Part shown: positions 35,747-43,619 of the stretch, piece after piece
How the letters are laid out: each line of letters starts with the position of its first letter
Numbering within the stretch: position 1 is the stretch's first letter
NCBI GenBank assembly: GCA_910588555.1
Contig: CAJUPC010000011.1
Location: 1-58,319, forward strand
Source of the DNA: Candidatus Gastranaerophilales bacterium
GTDB lineage: Bacteria > Cyanobacteriota > Vampirovibrionia > Gastranaerophilales > Gastranaerophilaceae
DNA: 58,319 nucleotides
Reading direction: 5' to 3'
Program-made: the position numbers and the translations under genes
The notes under the pieces: generated by a model
What the model was told of the DNA's origin: nothing
Seen by the model: only the letters and a program-made list of their open reading frames with translations
Database searches by the model: none

Positions 35747-36474
35747 TTGTCAGAAATCCTATTTAAAAAGTTTTTCAATTCACGAATTTGAATAGGCTTA
35801 ATAGGTTTAAACTCACCGCGTTTCAAGCCGTCAAGTCTTAAAGTTGCGTGCTGAACTCTTTTAAGTGTTTTAACCTCATGCCCGATAAATTCAAACATTT
35901 TTCTGATTTGTCTGTTCATCCCCTGATAAAGAGTAATCTGCATTTCTGTATGTTTGTTATCCATATTCAAGACCTGAATATCAGCATAAGCAATCTTATC
36001 AGGTTCTATTTCAACCCCATTTGCAAGTTTTTCCAATTCCGCACGCGTCAAAACTGAATCAACCGTTACAAGATAAATTTTCGGAACTTTAACTGACGGA
36101 TGAGTCAATGCGTTTATCAAATCACCGTCATTTGTCAAAATCAAAAGTCCTGTAGAATCTTTATCCAATCGTCCTACAGGTTTTAAACCCATAAGATTTT
36201 CAGGCAACAAATCATAAATAGTTTTACGTCCTTTTTCATCATCGGATGTGGTAATATATCCTGCGGGCTTGTAAAATCTGTAATACTCATGTTTTGCAGG
36301 ATGAATAAGCTTGTTGTTAACAAATACTTTATCCTTATTTTGCACAAGATATCCGAGTTCAGTTATGGTTTTACTGTTCACTTTTACTGAACCTTGTTCA
36401 ATAAGTTCATCCGCTTTTCTGCGAGAACACAACCCTGACGACGCTATGTATTTGTTTAAACGGACGCCTGACAT
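35743..36474 (-). CDS. RsuA/RluB-family pseudouridine synthase
   Basis: A 243-residue enzyme that modifies rRNA uridines. The S4 RNA-binding domain is at the N-terminus (VRLNKYIASSGLCSRRKADE). GRLDKDSTGLLILTNDGDL holds the catalytic Asp, and ITLYQGMNRQIRKMFEFIGH is the C-terminal family motif. It could be RluB (23S) or RsuA (16S); they cannot be separated here. It overlaps the thioesterase by 19 bases and coaE by 4. Confidence 0.93.
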   Translation of the reverse strand: MSGVRLNKYIASSGLCSRRKADELIEQGSVKVNSKTITELGYLVQNKDKVFVNNKLIHPAKHEYYRFYKPAGYITTSDDEKGRKTIYDLLPENLMGLKPVGRLDKDSTGLLILTNDGDLINALTHPSVKVPKIYLVTVDSVLTRAELEKLANGVEIEPDKIAYADIQVLNMDNKHTEMQITLYQGMNRQIRKMFEFIGHEVKTLKRVQHATLRLDGLKRGEFKPIKPIQIRELKNFLNRISDK

Positions 36475-36881
36475 ATTTCAACACCTTTTTCAAGTTTTTT
36501 AGCAATATCTTCAGGCATTCTTCTGTAAAGTCTTCCTGCTTCATTAACGGCAACCACATCAAAAGTCGCTTCTATAAACAAACGGTTAGTTTCTTTTGAC
36601 CTGATTGTCTGCTTGAATATAACCGACAGACCGTTGAAATCTTTCAGCCAAGTCTCAATAATAATATCATCATTAAGCTTTGCAGAAGCTTTGTATCTGA
36701 CATTCATGTTAGTAACAGGCAAAAGTACATCCGCATTTTTCATTGCGATTAAATCAAGCCCTAATGCATTGCAAAGTTCAACACGGCCTCTTTCAAGCCA
36801 TCTTAAATAAGCACCATGCCAGACCACACCATAAGCGTCTGTATCTGCATAATAAACTTTAGTTTCAAATGTATGTTTCAT
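36456..36881 (-). CDS. YbgC-type acyl-CoA thioesterase
   Basis: A 141-residue hot-dog-fold thioesterase. The N-terminus VYYADTDAYGVVWHGAYLRW has the catalytic Asp and the conserved VVWHGxYL. FKQTIRSKETNRLFIEATFD is the central strand pair. Length is typical for 4-hydroxybenzoyl-CoA thioesterase relatives. It is first in the operon with the pseudouridine synthase and coaE. The substrate is unknown. Confidence 0.88.
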   Translation of the reverse strand: MKHTFETKVYYADTDAYGVVWHGAYLRWLERGRVELCNALGLDLIAMKNADVLLPVTNMNVRYKASAKLNDDIIIETWLKDFNGLSVIFKQTIRSKETNRLFIEATFDVVAVNEAGRLYRRMPEDIAKKLEKGVEICQASV

Positions 36882-36914
36882 AATAAATTAATTATATCAT
36901 AAAAGGAGAAAAAT

Positions 36915-37046
36915 ATGCGTTATAAATGTGATATTTGCAACTGGGTATACGATGAAGAAGTTGAAGGAACACCTTTCAATGAATTACCTGATGATTATGA
37001 GTGTCCGGTATGCGGCGCAAGCAAAGATTTATTTAGTGAAGTATAA
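36915..37046 (+). CDS. Minimal rubredoxin-like protein
   Basis: A 43-residue protein with two CxxC knuckles: YKCDICNWVYDEEVEG near the start and YECPVCGASKD near the end, the exact rubredoxin layout. It would hold one iron and carry electrons. It is shorter than the usual 52-54 residues, with a shortened spacer between knuckles. AAAGGAG precedes the ATG. It is single, and its partner is not in the window. Confidence 0.88.
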   Translation: MRYKCDICNWVYDEEVEGTPFNELPDDYECPVCGASKDLFSEV

Positions 37047-37090
37047 GTAAAAATTTGTAACAGGCATGTTAAATTTTGGCAATTTCTTTT

Positions 37091-37915
37091 ATGTTTTGCT
37101 TTAATTTAATTGTGAACAGTTCAATTTCTATACAGCCTTATAAAAATTATTATAACGGAAGCTTTACTTCCCGCCCTTCTAATGTCAGATATTACGAACC
37201 GCAAAATTCAGACAATACAACAAAAACAATTATTGCGGCAGGGCTTTTGCAAGGTATAGCACTGTTTTTAAATAAGGCTTCACACTGGTGCGGCAATAAA
37301 CTCATGCAGGGTAAAGAATTTACTACTGCAGATAACATAAAACAAGTTGCGGAAAATATGGTTAAAACCAACAAGCTTAATGTTTCTGTAGACTTTATTG
37401 ACCATAAAAATATAAAAGAATATTCTCAAGGATTACAAAATGCACTTTTGCCTGTTGCTAGAGGAGAAAACGCATTTTATGCACACGACCTTAAACTTGC
37501 CGTTGCCCCCAAAAGCAAACCGTCATTAATTTTGCATGAACTTGGACACGCAATCAATGCCAATAAGGGTAAATTTTTGAGATTTTTGCAAAAATCAAGA
37601 ATTTGGGCGGTTTCAGCACCAACCGCTCTTGTTATGCTTAATGACTCAATAAATAATGCTACCCCTCAAAACCGCAAGAAAAACTTTATTGAACGAAATG
37701 CCGGCTTGTTAGGTTTTGCCGCATTTCTGCCTACAATCATCGAAGAAGGACTTGCCTCAATAAGAGGTGCAAAAGCCGCAAAAAACATTCTGGGAAAAAC
37801 TGTAAATTTAAAACCTCTAAAACGGAATTATTTCTTTGCATGGATGACCTACCTCATTTCAGGGATAGGACTTGGCGTTGCCGCAAAACAAGCAGTATTA
37901 ACAAATAAACAATAA
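37091..37915 (+). CDS. Membrane protein with HExxH motif
   Basis: A 274-residue protein. There is a hydrophobic segment at about 50-65 (IIAAGLLQGIALFLNK), the putative zinc motif SLILHELGHAINANKG, and a later Glu-rich helix (PTIIEEGLASIRGAKAA) that could give a third ligand. Hydrophobic segments follow at the C-terminus (YLISGIGLGVAAKQ). This suits a membrane metallopeptidase, but the family is not known to me. The start is uncertain: ATG 37091 and a TTG at 37076 both lack a clear box. Confidence 0.6.
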   Translation: MFCFNLIVNSSISIQPYKNYYNGSFTSRPSNVRYYEPQNSDNTTKTIIAAGLLQGIALFLNKASHWCGNKLMQGKEFTTADNIKQVAENMVKTNKLNVSVDFIDHKNIKEYSQGLQNALLPVARGENAFYAHDLKLAVAPKSKPSLILHELGHAINANKGKFLRFLQKSRIWAVSAPTALVMLNDSINNATPQNRKKNFIERNAGLLGFAAFLPTIIEEGLASIRGAKAAKNILGKTVNLKPLKRNYFFAWMTYLISGIGLGVAAKQAVLTNKQ

Positions 37916-37945
37916 AAAAAGAACCCCGTCTGGAGTTCTTTTTTT
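37914..37945 (+). terminator. Rho-independent terminator
   Basis: AAAAAAAGAAC (37914-37924) pairs with GTTCTTTTTTT (37935-37945) around CCCGTCTGGA. It follows the HExxH protein's gene. Confidence 0.88.
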
Positions 37946-37950
37946 ATAAA

Positions 37951-38027
37951 TGGTCGGGATGACACGATTTGAACGTGCGACCCCTTCGTCCCAAGCGAAG
38001 TGCGCTACCAAGCTGCGCCACATCCCG
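37951..38027 (-). tRNA. tRNA-Pro (UGG)
   Basis: The minus strand gives a 77-base cloverleaf from CGGGATGTGGCGCAG to CATCCCGACCA. The anticodon loop CTTGGGA has TGG. The T arm ACGTTCAAATCGT is standard and CCA is encoded. Confidence 0.97.
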
Positions 38028-38158
38028 ACACTTATTTAATTTTAAAATAAAAAATTTTATATGTCAATACGAAATTTTCACAAAAGTTGACTTGCCCTTT
38101 CTTTTATAATAAGCTAATGAAAGAGAGATTTTACACTAGAAAATGAGGATTAGGGAAA

Positions 38159-39250
38159 TTGGATTTTACAACATTAACTATTGAACTACTAAAAGGTTTG
38201 GCGTCCGTTGTCGGAAATTACGGTGTTGCCATTATATTATTAACCATTGTTATAAGACTTGCTATGTGGCCTCTAAATGTATCACAACAACGCTCTATGA
38301 AAATGATGCAGACTTTACAGCCTAAAATTAAAGCAATTCAAGACAGATATAAAAGTGACCCTCAGAAAATGCAGCAAAAACTTATGGAATTTTACAAAGA
38401 ACATAAGTTTAACCCGATGGGCGGATGCTTGCCGTTATTAATCCAATTACCGATTTTCATCCTTTTATATTCAGCCTTAATGAGCCCGCAATTTATACAA
38501 ATAGCAGGTGATACATCATTCGGATTTTTAAGCAGACTTGATACAACTTTACGTGCAACTGCAGGACGTTCATTTGACGGAGCTTTCGGAGTTTCTCAAG
38601 GTGATACGTTCATGGCTTCTAAAACAGCAAAAGTTTATTTACCTGATGAAGTTATTGAAAACGTAAAAATTAAAGACCCGAACAAAGCTATTGAAATTCA
38701 AGGCGAATTTAAACCGGGTGAAAATGTCGATTTTAAAATTGATTTAGACCATTTAAATTTAAAATTTGCACAGCTTAACGAAATTCAAAAAGCCGAACTT
38801 GCTGTGACAGACATGACAAATAAAGAAATAGAAAATGTTACATTTGAAAAACAGGGTAATGTTTTAGCTGCATCAGTTCCGACTGTCGAAACATCAAGAG
38901 CATTCCACTGGGATGTATTTGTATTGATTGCATTGTTTGCATTAACTATGTTCGCATCTCAAAAAGTCATGATGTCTGCAAACAAATCAAAAGATGGTGC
39001 TGTTGACCCGACACAGGAAGCTATCCAAAAATCTATGGGGACATTTATGCCTATAATGATTATCGGTACATTTATAATAATCCCAATTCCTGCCGGTGTA
39101 TTACTCTATCTTGTAACAAGCAATATTATACAAATTGTACAAACATTAATTGTTAACAAACAAATTGATATGGAACAGGCTCGTACAAAAGTCCTTGCAA
39201 GCGATTCTGATATTGCAGACGCAAGAAAAATTCAAAATAAAGAGGACTAA
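38159..39250 (+). CDS. yidC: Membrane protein insertase YidC/Oxa1
   Basis: A 363-residue insertase for inner-membrane proteins. IILLTIVIRLAMWPLNVSQQ contains the substrate-binding Arg of the first conserved helix. QRSMKMMQTLQPKIKAIQDR is the cytoplasmic hairpin, and FNPMGGCLPLLIQLPIFILL the next membrane pair. It lacks the large periplasmic P1 domain at the N-terminus but has a roughly 120-residue insertion between the second and third conserved helices (about 130-255), as in cyanobacterial forms. It starts with TTG at 38159 and overlaps queA by one base. TATAAT at 38105-38110 could be its -10. Confidence 0.9.
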   Translation: MDFTTLTIELLKGLASVVGNYGVAIILLTIVIRLAMWPLNVSQQRSMKMMQTLQPKIKAIQDRYKSDPQKMQQKLMEFYKEHKFNPMGGCLPLLIQLPIFILLYSALMSPQFIQIAGDTSFGFLSRLDTTLRATAGRSFDGAFGVSQGDTFMASKTAKVYLPDEVIENVKIKDPNKAIEIQGEFKPGENVDFKIDLDHLNLKFAQLNEIQKAELAVTDMTNKEIENVTFEKQGNVLAASVPTVETSRAFHWDVFVLIALFALTMFASQKVMMSANKSKDGAVDPTQEAIQKSMGTFMPIMIIGTFIIIPIPAGVLLYLVTSNIIQIVQTLIVNKQIDMEQARTKVLASDSDIADARKIQNKED

Positions 39251-40296
39251 TGTTACTGTCTGAATACGACTACAATTTACCGGAAGAATTAATAGCGCAG
39301 ATGCCTGCCGATAAAAGAGATAATTCGAGAATGATGGTTCTGAACCGCGAGGACAGAACCGTTTCTCATAAACACTTTTATGACATTGTGGATTTGATAG
39401 AACCTAATTCTTTACTTGTCATGAACAATACAAAGGTCCTTCCTGCGCGTCTTATCGGCCATAAAGATACAGGCGCAAAGATTGAAGTGTTTTTGCTATC
39501 GCAAAAAGACGGCGGTTGCTGGGATGTGTTGATAAAACCCTCAAAACGAGTCAAACCCGATACCGTAATAAAAATCAGCGATGAACTTTCGGTAAAAGCA
39601 ATTAAACGATTGGAAGAAAATGGCGAATGGCTTGTTGAATTGCTGTTTCAGGGGGACAATGTATTGGAAATTCTTCACAGAAACGGTAATATCCCGCTTC
39701 CGCCTTATATTGAAAGAAAAATTACAAACGAAGATTTAAAAAAACTTGATTTTGAACGCTACCAGACTGTTTATGCAAAAGATGAAGGCTCCGTTGCAGC
39801 ACCAACTGCCGGATTACATTTTACGGAAGAAATTCTAAAAAAACTGGAGTCTAAGGGAGTCGAACTCTGCGAAGTAACACTTAACGTAGGTTTAGGAACT
39901 TTTCGTCCTGTTCAGTGTGAAAACGTGCTTGAACACAAAATGCATTCTGAAACCTTTGAGATTTCGGCAAAAGCCGCGGAACAAATTACAAGAGCAAAAG
40001 CTGAGGGAAGAACAATTATAGCTGTCGGAACAACCACTGTAAGAACTCTTGAAACAGCATATCAGCAATTCGGCAAAATTTGCGAATGTCACAGTGCATC
40101 GGAATTATTTATTTATCCGCCTTATGAATTCAAAGTTATTGACAAACTTATTACGAATTTTCACCTGCCAAAATCAACACTTTTAATGCTTGTAAGTGCA
40201 TTGGCAGGAAAAGATTTTATATTTAATGCTTACAAAGAAGCTATTGAAAATCAGTACAGATTTTTCTCTTACGGCGATTGCATGTTTATATCTTGA
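39250..40296 (+). CDS. queA: S-adenosylmethionine:tRNA ribosyltransferase-isomerase
   Basis: A 348-residue enzyme that builds epoxyqueuosine in tRNA. The N-terminus YDYNLPEELIAQMPADKRDN, then LVMNNTKVLPARLIGHK, and GSVAAPTAGLHFTEEIL are QueA hallmarks; HLPKSTLLMLVSALAG is near the end. The start overlaps yidC (TAATG). queE lies 36 kb away, so the pathway genes are scattered. Confidence 0.95.
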   Translation: MLLSEYDYNLPEELIAQMPADKRDNSRMMVLNREDRTVSHKHFYDIVDLIEPNSLLVMNNTKVLPARLIGHKDTGAKIEVFLLSQKDGGCWDVLIKPSKRVKPDTVIKISDELSVKAIKRLEENGEWLVELLFQGDNVLEILHRNGNIPLPPYIERKITNEDLKKLDFERYQTVYAKDEGSVAAPTAGLHFTEEILKKLESKGVELCEVTLNVGLGTFRPVQCENVLEHKMHSETFEISAKAAEQITRAKAEGRTIIAVGTTTVRTLETAYQQFGKICECHSASELFIYPPYEFKVIDKLITNFHLPKSTLLMLVSALAGKDFIFNAYKEAIENQYRFFSYGDCMFIS

Positions 40297-40321
40297 CAAA
40301 AACAGAATAATAGTAAATAAT
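40293..40321 (+). promoter_or_regulatory. Probable promoter of the pilin/S74 chimera
   Basis: TTGACA (40293-40298) overlaps the queA stop codon; after a 17-base spacer comes AATAAT. The same arrangement (TTGACA directly after the upstream stop) is seen before the pilin pair at 6459. Confidence 0.5.
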
Positions 40322-40348
40322 GAGTAAAGAAAACTGGAGGTATTTTTC

Positions 40349-41869
40349 ATGAAACACAGAGCATTGACCATTGCCAAAAAATCTAACCAAGATTTGGGCA
40401 AAGGGTATAAAAAAGCTGTCAAGTGCCCCCCCCCCCGAAGCTCTCGCTTAACAAGCTTTTTCAACTTTTTTGAGCTAACTTGGGTATATCATAACGCTTT
40501 TACACTTGCAGAAATGATGGTCGTGCTGTTAATCATGACTATAATACTTGCTGCAATGGCACCTGTAATGACAACCAGAATGTCTGCGAATAAAGCTGTA
40601 GGAGGAAATTCAAAATCCGAGATATGGAAATATGTAGAAGACTCAGGTGAAACAGATATTTACTACGGCACAACAAATAATCAGCGTGCTATGATTGGTC
40701 AAAACAAAGCCGAAACCGCAGAAAATGCAAGGTTAATATTAAATACCTCAGACGATATTCCTAATCATATTATTTTTAAAAAAGGTGTTTTTACTGTTGG
40801 AAGTTTAAGAATGGCTGATGAAAAAAATAAATATATTATTGCATTAGGACAAAATGCATCAAGTAATTATTCATTATATTATGAGGATACAGTATTGGGT
40901 TCAATCGCTATTGGAACTAATGCCTCAGTTAAAACCAGATGTAGGAACTCATATGATAAAGTTATTAGCGCACTTGCAATAGGAACAAACGCTACCGCAA
41001 ATGGTGCAAATGGTATGATTGTAATTGGTAAAAATGCAACTGCATTAAACAGTCCTGAAAATGCGATTGCAATAGGAACTGATGTCAGTGCAAATGGTTC
41101 TGACCAAATTGTATTGGGGACAGAAGCAGAAGGTGGGAAGACGCAAGGAAGTGTAATTGTTATAGGGAAAAAAGCTTATGCAACTTCACTCGCTGGTTCA
41201 AATAGCATAGCCATAGGAGATGAAACAAGAGCAGAAAGACAAGCAGCTATTGCATTAGGACATAAAAGTACAGCAAGTGATTGCGGGGTAGCAATTGGGT
41301 TTGCATCTAAAGCTCTTGGTATAGCTATTGGAAGCATGGTTAATTCTTCACAACAATCGTCTATAGCTATTGGCACACTAGCAAATGCCACTGGAAAAGA
41401 AGCAGTAGCAATCGGCTATGGTGCCAAAGCCACAACAGCCAACACAATTGTCCTCGGAACAGCTTCTGAAACAGTTCAAATCCCGGGGTCATTGACTGTC
41501 GCCACAACAAGCTATCCGTCTGACAAAAAACTCAAAAATATCGGCAAAGAATATATATCAAGCTTGGATAAAATTAAACAACTTAAACCGTTTAATTTTA
41601 CCTACAAAAACGATAAAAATAAAACACCGCATGTCGGCGTCATCGCACAGGATTTGCAAAAGGTGTTTCCTAACGCTGTATCAAAAGGCAAAGACGGCTT
41701 CTTGACAATTCGCATGGAAGATATGTTTTATGCAGTAATTAATGCAATCAAAGAGTTAGACGCAAAAATAACTCAAATGATGAAACGAGAGTCAGAAAAA
41801 GATAAGAAAATCAAAGACCTTGAAAAAAGAATTGAGTTTCTAGAACAGAAACTCATACAATCTCCTTAA
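40349..41869 (+). CDS. Pilin-signal / YadA-head-repeat / S74 chaperone chimera
   Basis: A 506-residue protein in three parts. A 50-residue leader contains a C11-encoded PPP and ends YHNA. The prepilin signal FTLAEMMVVLLIMTIILAAM begins at Phe51. From about residue 165 to 385 run some 13 short repeats of the type SIAIGTNATANG, AIALGHKSTASD and AVAIGYGAKATT, as in the trimeric YadA head. At Ser391 the S74 intramolecular chaperone starts: SDKKLKNIG with the Ser and Lys (391 and 396) of its self-cleavage site, KIKQLKPFNFTY, and HVGVIAQDLQKVFPN. The C-terminus is a coiled coil. CTGGAGG precedes the ATG, the only start before the signal. It is probably a trimeric surface fibre; S74 would be cut off. 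Confidence 0.85.
   Translation: MKHRALTIAKKSNQDLGKGYKKAVKCPPPRSSRLTSFFNFFELTWVYHNAFTLAEMMVVLLIMTIILAAMAPVMTTRMSANKAVGGNSKSEIWKYVEDSGETDIYYGTTNNQRAMIGQNKAETAENARLILNTSDDIPNHIIFKKGVFTVGSLRMADEKNKYIIALGQNASSNYSLYYEDTVLGSIAIGTNASVKTRCRNSYDKVISALAIGTNATANGANGMIVIGKNATALNSPENAIAIGTDVSANGSDQIVLGTEAEGGKTQGSVIVIGKKAYATSLAGSNSIAIGDETRAERQAAIALGHKSTASDCGVAIGFASKALGIAIGSMVNSSQQSSIAIGTLANATGKEAVAIGYGAKATTANTIVLGTASETVQIPGSLTVATTSYPSDKKLKNIGKEYISSLDKIKQLKPFNFTYKNDKNKTPHVGVIAQDLQKVFPNAVSKGKDGFLTIRMEDMFYAVINAIKELDAKITQMMKRESEKDKKIKDLEKRIEFLEQKLIQSP
40426..40436 (+). repeat. C11 homopolymer in the leader of the S74 chimera
   Basis: Eleven C between start codon and prepilin signal. On the other strand it reads AGCTTCG(11)CA, so relative to its gene it runs opposite to the tracts at 16.0 and 43.5 kb. 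Any change not divisible by three would stop the protein. Confidence 0.9.
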
Positions 41870-41888
41870 TCGGAGACATTCATTCCTT

Positions 41889-41915
41889 CTCCCGTACTTG
41901 TACGGGAGTTTTTTT
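41889..41915 (+). terminator. Rho-independent terminator
   Basis: CTCCCGTAC and GTACGGGAG form a 9-base stem with a TT loop, followed by seven T. Confidence 0.92.
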
Positions 41916-42018
41916 GACATTTACATAAAAATCATTAATTCAAATAGAGGATACATAAATATCCGAATTGATGTAGTATACATGTGTCAGATAAGGGTAG
42001 TATAGGTAAACAAGAAAA

Positions 42019-42750
42019 ATGTTTTCAAATTTTATTCAAAATTTATTAAACACAGGCGGCCAGACGCAGGCTATACAGCGTTATGCACAAATTGCAAACA
42101 GGGTTAATAATCTTAATCCCCCGAAAGAGTCACAAAATCCGCTTGATACAATTTATCCGAACAATCAAAAAGTTAATGCACCTTCTTTTGAAAAAGTTTT
42201 GCAGGCTTCTGCAAAATCTAATTTTGGTACACTCTTACTTGACCCTAAACTGAAACAGGTTAGCGCAAGTATTGCACCACAGCAAAACGAACAAATTCCG
42301 CAGACCTTACAAACAAGTCTAAATAAGGCATTAATTGAAGCTGCAGCTGGTCAGACAAGCCAGCAGCCGGCGTCAAAATCACAAATTTTAAATGTAGTTT
42401 CACAAATCTCTAAAAAATACGACGTTGATGAAAATCTGGTTAAAGCATTAATTAAACAGGAATCAGGATTTAACCCAAAAGCAAAATCAAAAGCCGGCGC
42501 AATGGGCTTAATGCAGTTAATGCCGGCTACAGCAAAGAATTTAGGCGTAAAAGACCCTTATAATACAGTCCAAAATGTCGACGGCGGCGTAAAATATTTA
42601 AAATCAATGCTTGAAAAATACAACGGCAACGTAATTTTAGCACTTGCCGCATATAATGCAGGCCCTGGTGCCGTAGACAAATATAACGGGGTTCCGCCAT
42701 ACAAAGAAACCCAAAATTACGTCAAAAGTATTTTAGCAAATTACTTGTAG
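42019..42750 (+). CDS. SLT-type lytic transglycosylase
   Basis: A 243-residue protein. Residues 1-125 are a low-complexity region starting MFSNFIQNLLNTGG without a signal peptide. Residues 135-243 are the SLT (GH23) domain: KALIKQESGFNPKAKSKAGA with the catalytic Glu, MGLMQLMPATAKNLGV, and ALAAYNAGPGAVDKY. It cuts glycan strands of peptidoglycan, perhaps to make gaps for envelope filaments (inference from pilin neighbours). Its own likely promoter follows the terminator at 41.9 kb. The stop is 1 base from the convergent pilin gene's. Confidence 0.9.
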   Translation: MFSNFIQNLLNTGGQTQAIQRYAQIANRVNNLNPPKESQNPLDTIYPNNQKVNAPSFEKVLQASAKSNFGTLLLDPKLKQVSASIAPQQNEQIPQTLQTSLNKALIEAAAGQTSQQPASKSQILNVVSQISKKYDVDENLVKALIKQESGFNPKAKSKAGAMGLMQLMPATAKNLGVKDPYNTVQNVDGGVKYLKSMLEKYNGNVILALAAYNAGPGAVDKYNGVPPYKETQNYVKSILANYL

Positions 42751-42751
42751 A

Positions 42752-43501
42752 TTACCATGGATAATCCTTTGTAATCTGCCAGCCGTCATGTATTATTAAT
42801 GCCGCACAAGTTATACTTCCCCATTCCGCACCTTTAACGCATTCTTTTTTAACAGTGTCTATTCCTCTATTTGCATAATAGGGCTGCAATTTTCCCCTGT
42901 AAATCATTAATGTAAATGTGTCTTTTCCAAACATATTCGGGCCTTTTCTGCCATTAACATCTACATAAATTATACAAGAAGCTGCAGCTTGCTTCCAAAC
43001 ATCAAGAATTATATATAAAATTTGTCCGTTTTTTAATTCAACAGTATAACATTTTGCATCCGGATTAAGATTACCGTTTGTAAGCTGTTTACCGTTTAAT
43101 CCGACATAACCGTTTTTAATCCCGACATCTTCAACGGATATCCACCCATGCACTCTTGCGTCACTAATATATTTGACTATATATTTATCAGCAAATTCTT
43201 TAGTTAGTATAGGACTATTGTTTTCAACTTCTTCTTGATTAGCAAATGAATATACGAAATTACCCCATGAAGTTTGATCCCCGTGTTCAACAGAAGCAAA
43301 AACAACGGTTTGAGATAAAATACTGTATGCTTCTTTTAATCGTGTTACAGTAATTTTCTTTTGATAATTACTAATTAACGACGGCATAGTCAATGCTGCA
43401 ACTACGCCGATAATGCCTAGTACTATTAGAACTTCAGCAAGTGTAAAACCAATTAAGGAGCTAGCCCCCCCCCCGAAGCTATTTTGTTTAAACTTTTTCA
43501 T
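42752..43501 (-). CDS. Type IV pilin-like protein with G10 in its leader
   Basis: A 249-residue protein. The leader MKKFKQNSFGGGASSLIG contains FGGGA encoded by a G10 run, then cleavage G|F and FTLAEVLIVLGIIGVVAALT. The C-terminal globular part has YVDVNGRKGPNMFGKDTFTL, the same DVNG...PN...(G/K)D pattern as the other pilin-like proteins, and paired Cys (KCYTVEL, SCIIYVD, KECVKGAEW, TCAALII). AAAGGAG precedes the only start. Frame is intact with G10. It would be lost at G9 or G11, because no start exists between the tract and the signal. Confidence 0.88.
   Translation of the reverse strand: MKKFKQNSFGGGASSLIGFTLAEVLIVLGIIGVVAALTMPSLISNYQKKITVTRLKEAYSILSQTVVFASVEHGDQTSWGNFVYSFANQEEVENNSPILTKEFADKYIVKYISDARVHGWISVEDVGIKNGYVGLNGKQLTNGNLNPDAKCYTVELKNGQILYIILDVWKQAAASCIIYVDVNGRKGPNMFGKDTFTLMIYRGKLQPYYANRGIDTVKKECVKGAEWGSITCAALIIHDGWQITKDYPW
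43465..43474 (-). repeat. G10 homopolymer in a pilin-like leader
   Basis: Ten G on the coding strand between AATAGCTTC and CTAGC, encoding GGG GGG GGG and the G of GCT. The 5' flank is identical to that at 16.0 kb. Confidence 0.92.
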
Positions 43502-43570
43502 ACTAAAAACTCCTTTGGTTATATTTACATATATTATTATAAACTATATGTTATATTTTTTCAACCATAT

Positions 43571-43603
43571 AAAAACAGCCCCTATAAATAGGAGCTGTTT
43601 TTA
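43571..43603 (-). terminator. Terminator of the decarboxylase operon
   Basis: AAAAACAGC and GCTGTTTTT with an inner CCTAT/ATAGG make a long stem, followed on the minus strand by a T-run. It lies just after oadB. Confidence 0.85.
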
Positions 43604-43619
43604 AATATATCATATAAAA

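Noticed and set aside
38087..38110. TTGACT and TATAAT as a yidC promoter
   Set aside because: The spacer is only 12 bases; the -10 alone may be real.
40900..41500. Tandem DNA repeat or CRISPR-like array
   Set aside because: The periodicity comes from YadA-type head repeats in the protein; the DNA units differ and there are no spacers.
40349..42750. Prophage or tail-fibre module suggested by S74 plus lytic transglycosylase
   Set aside because: No other phage genes nearby; the S74 protein has a prepilin signal, and the transglycosylase is an ordinary SLT enzyme in its own unit.
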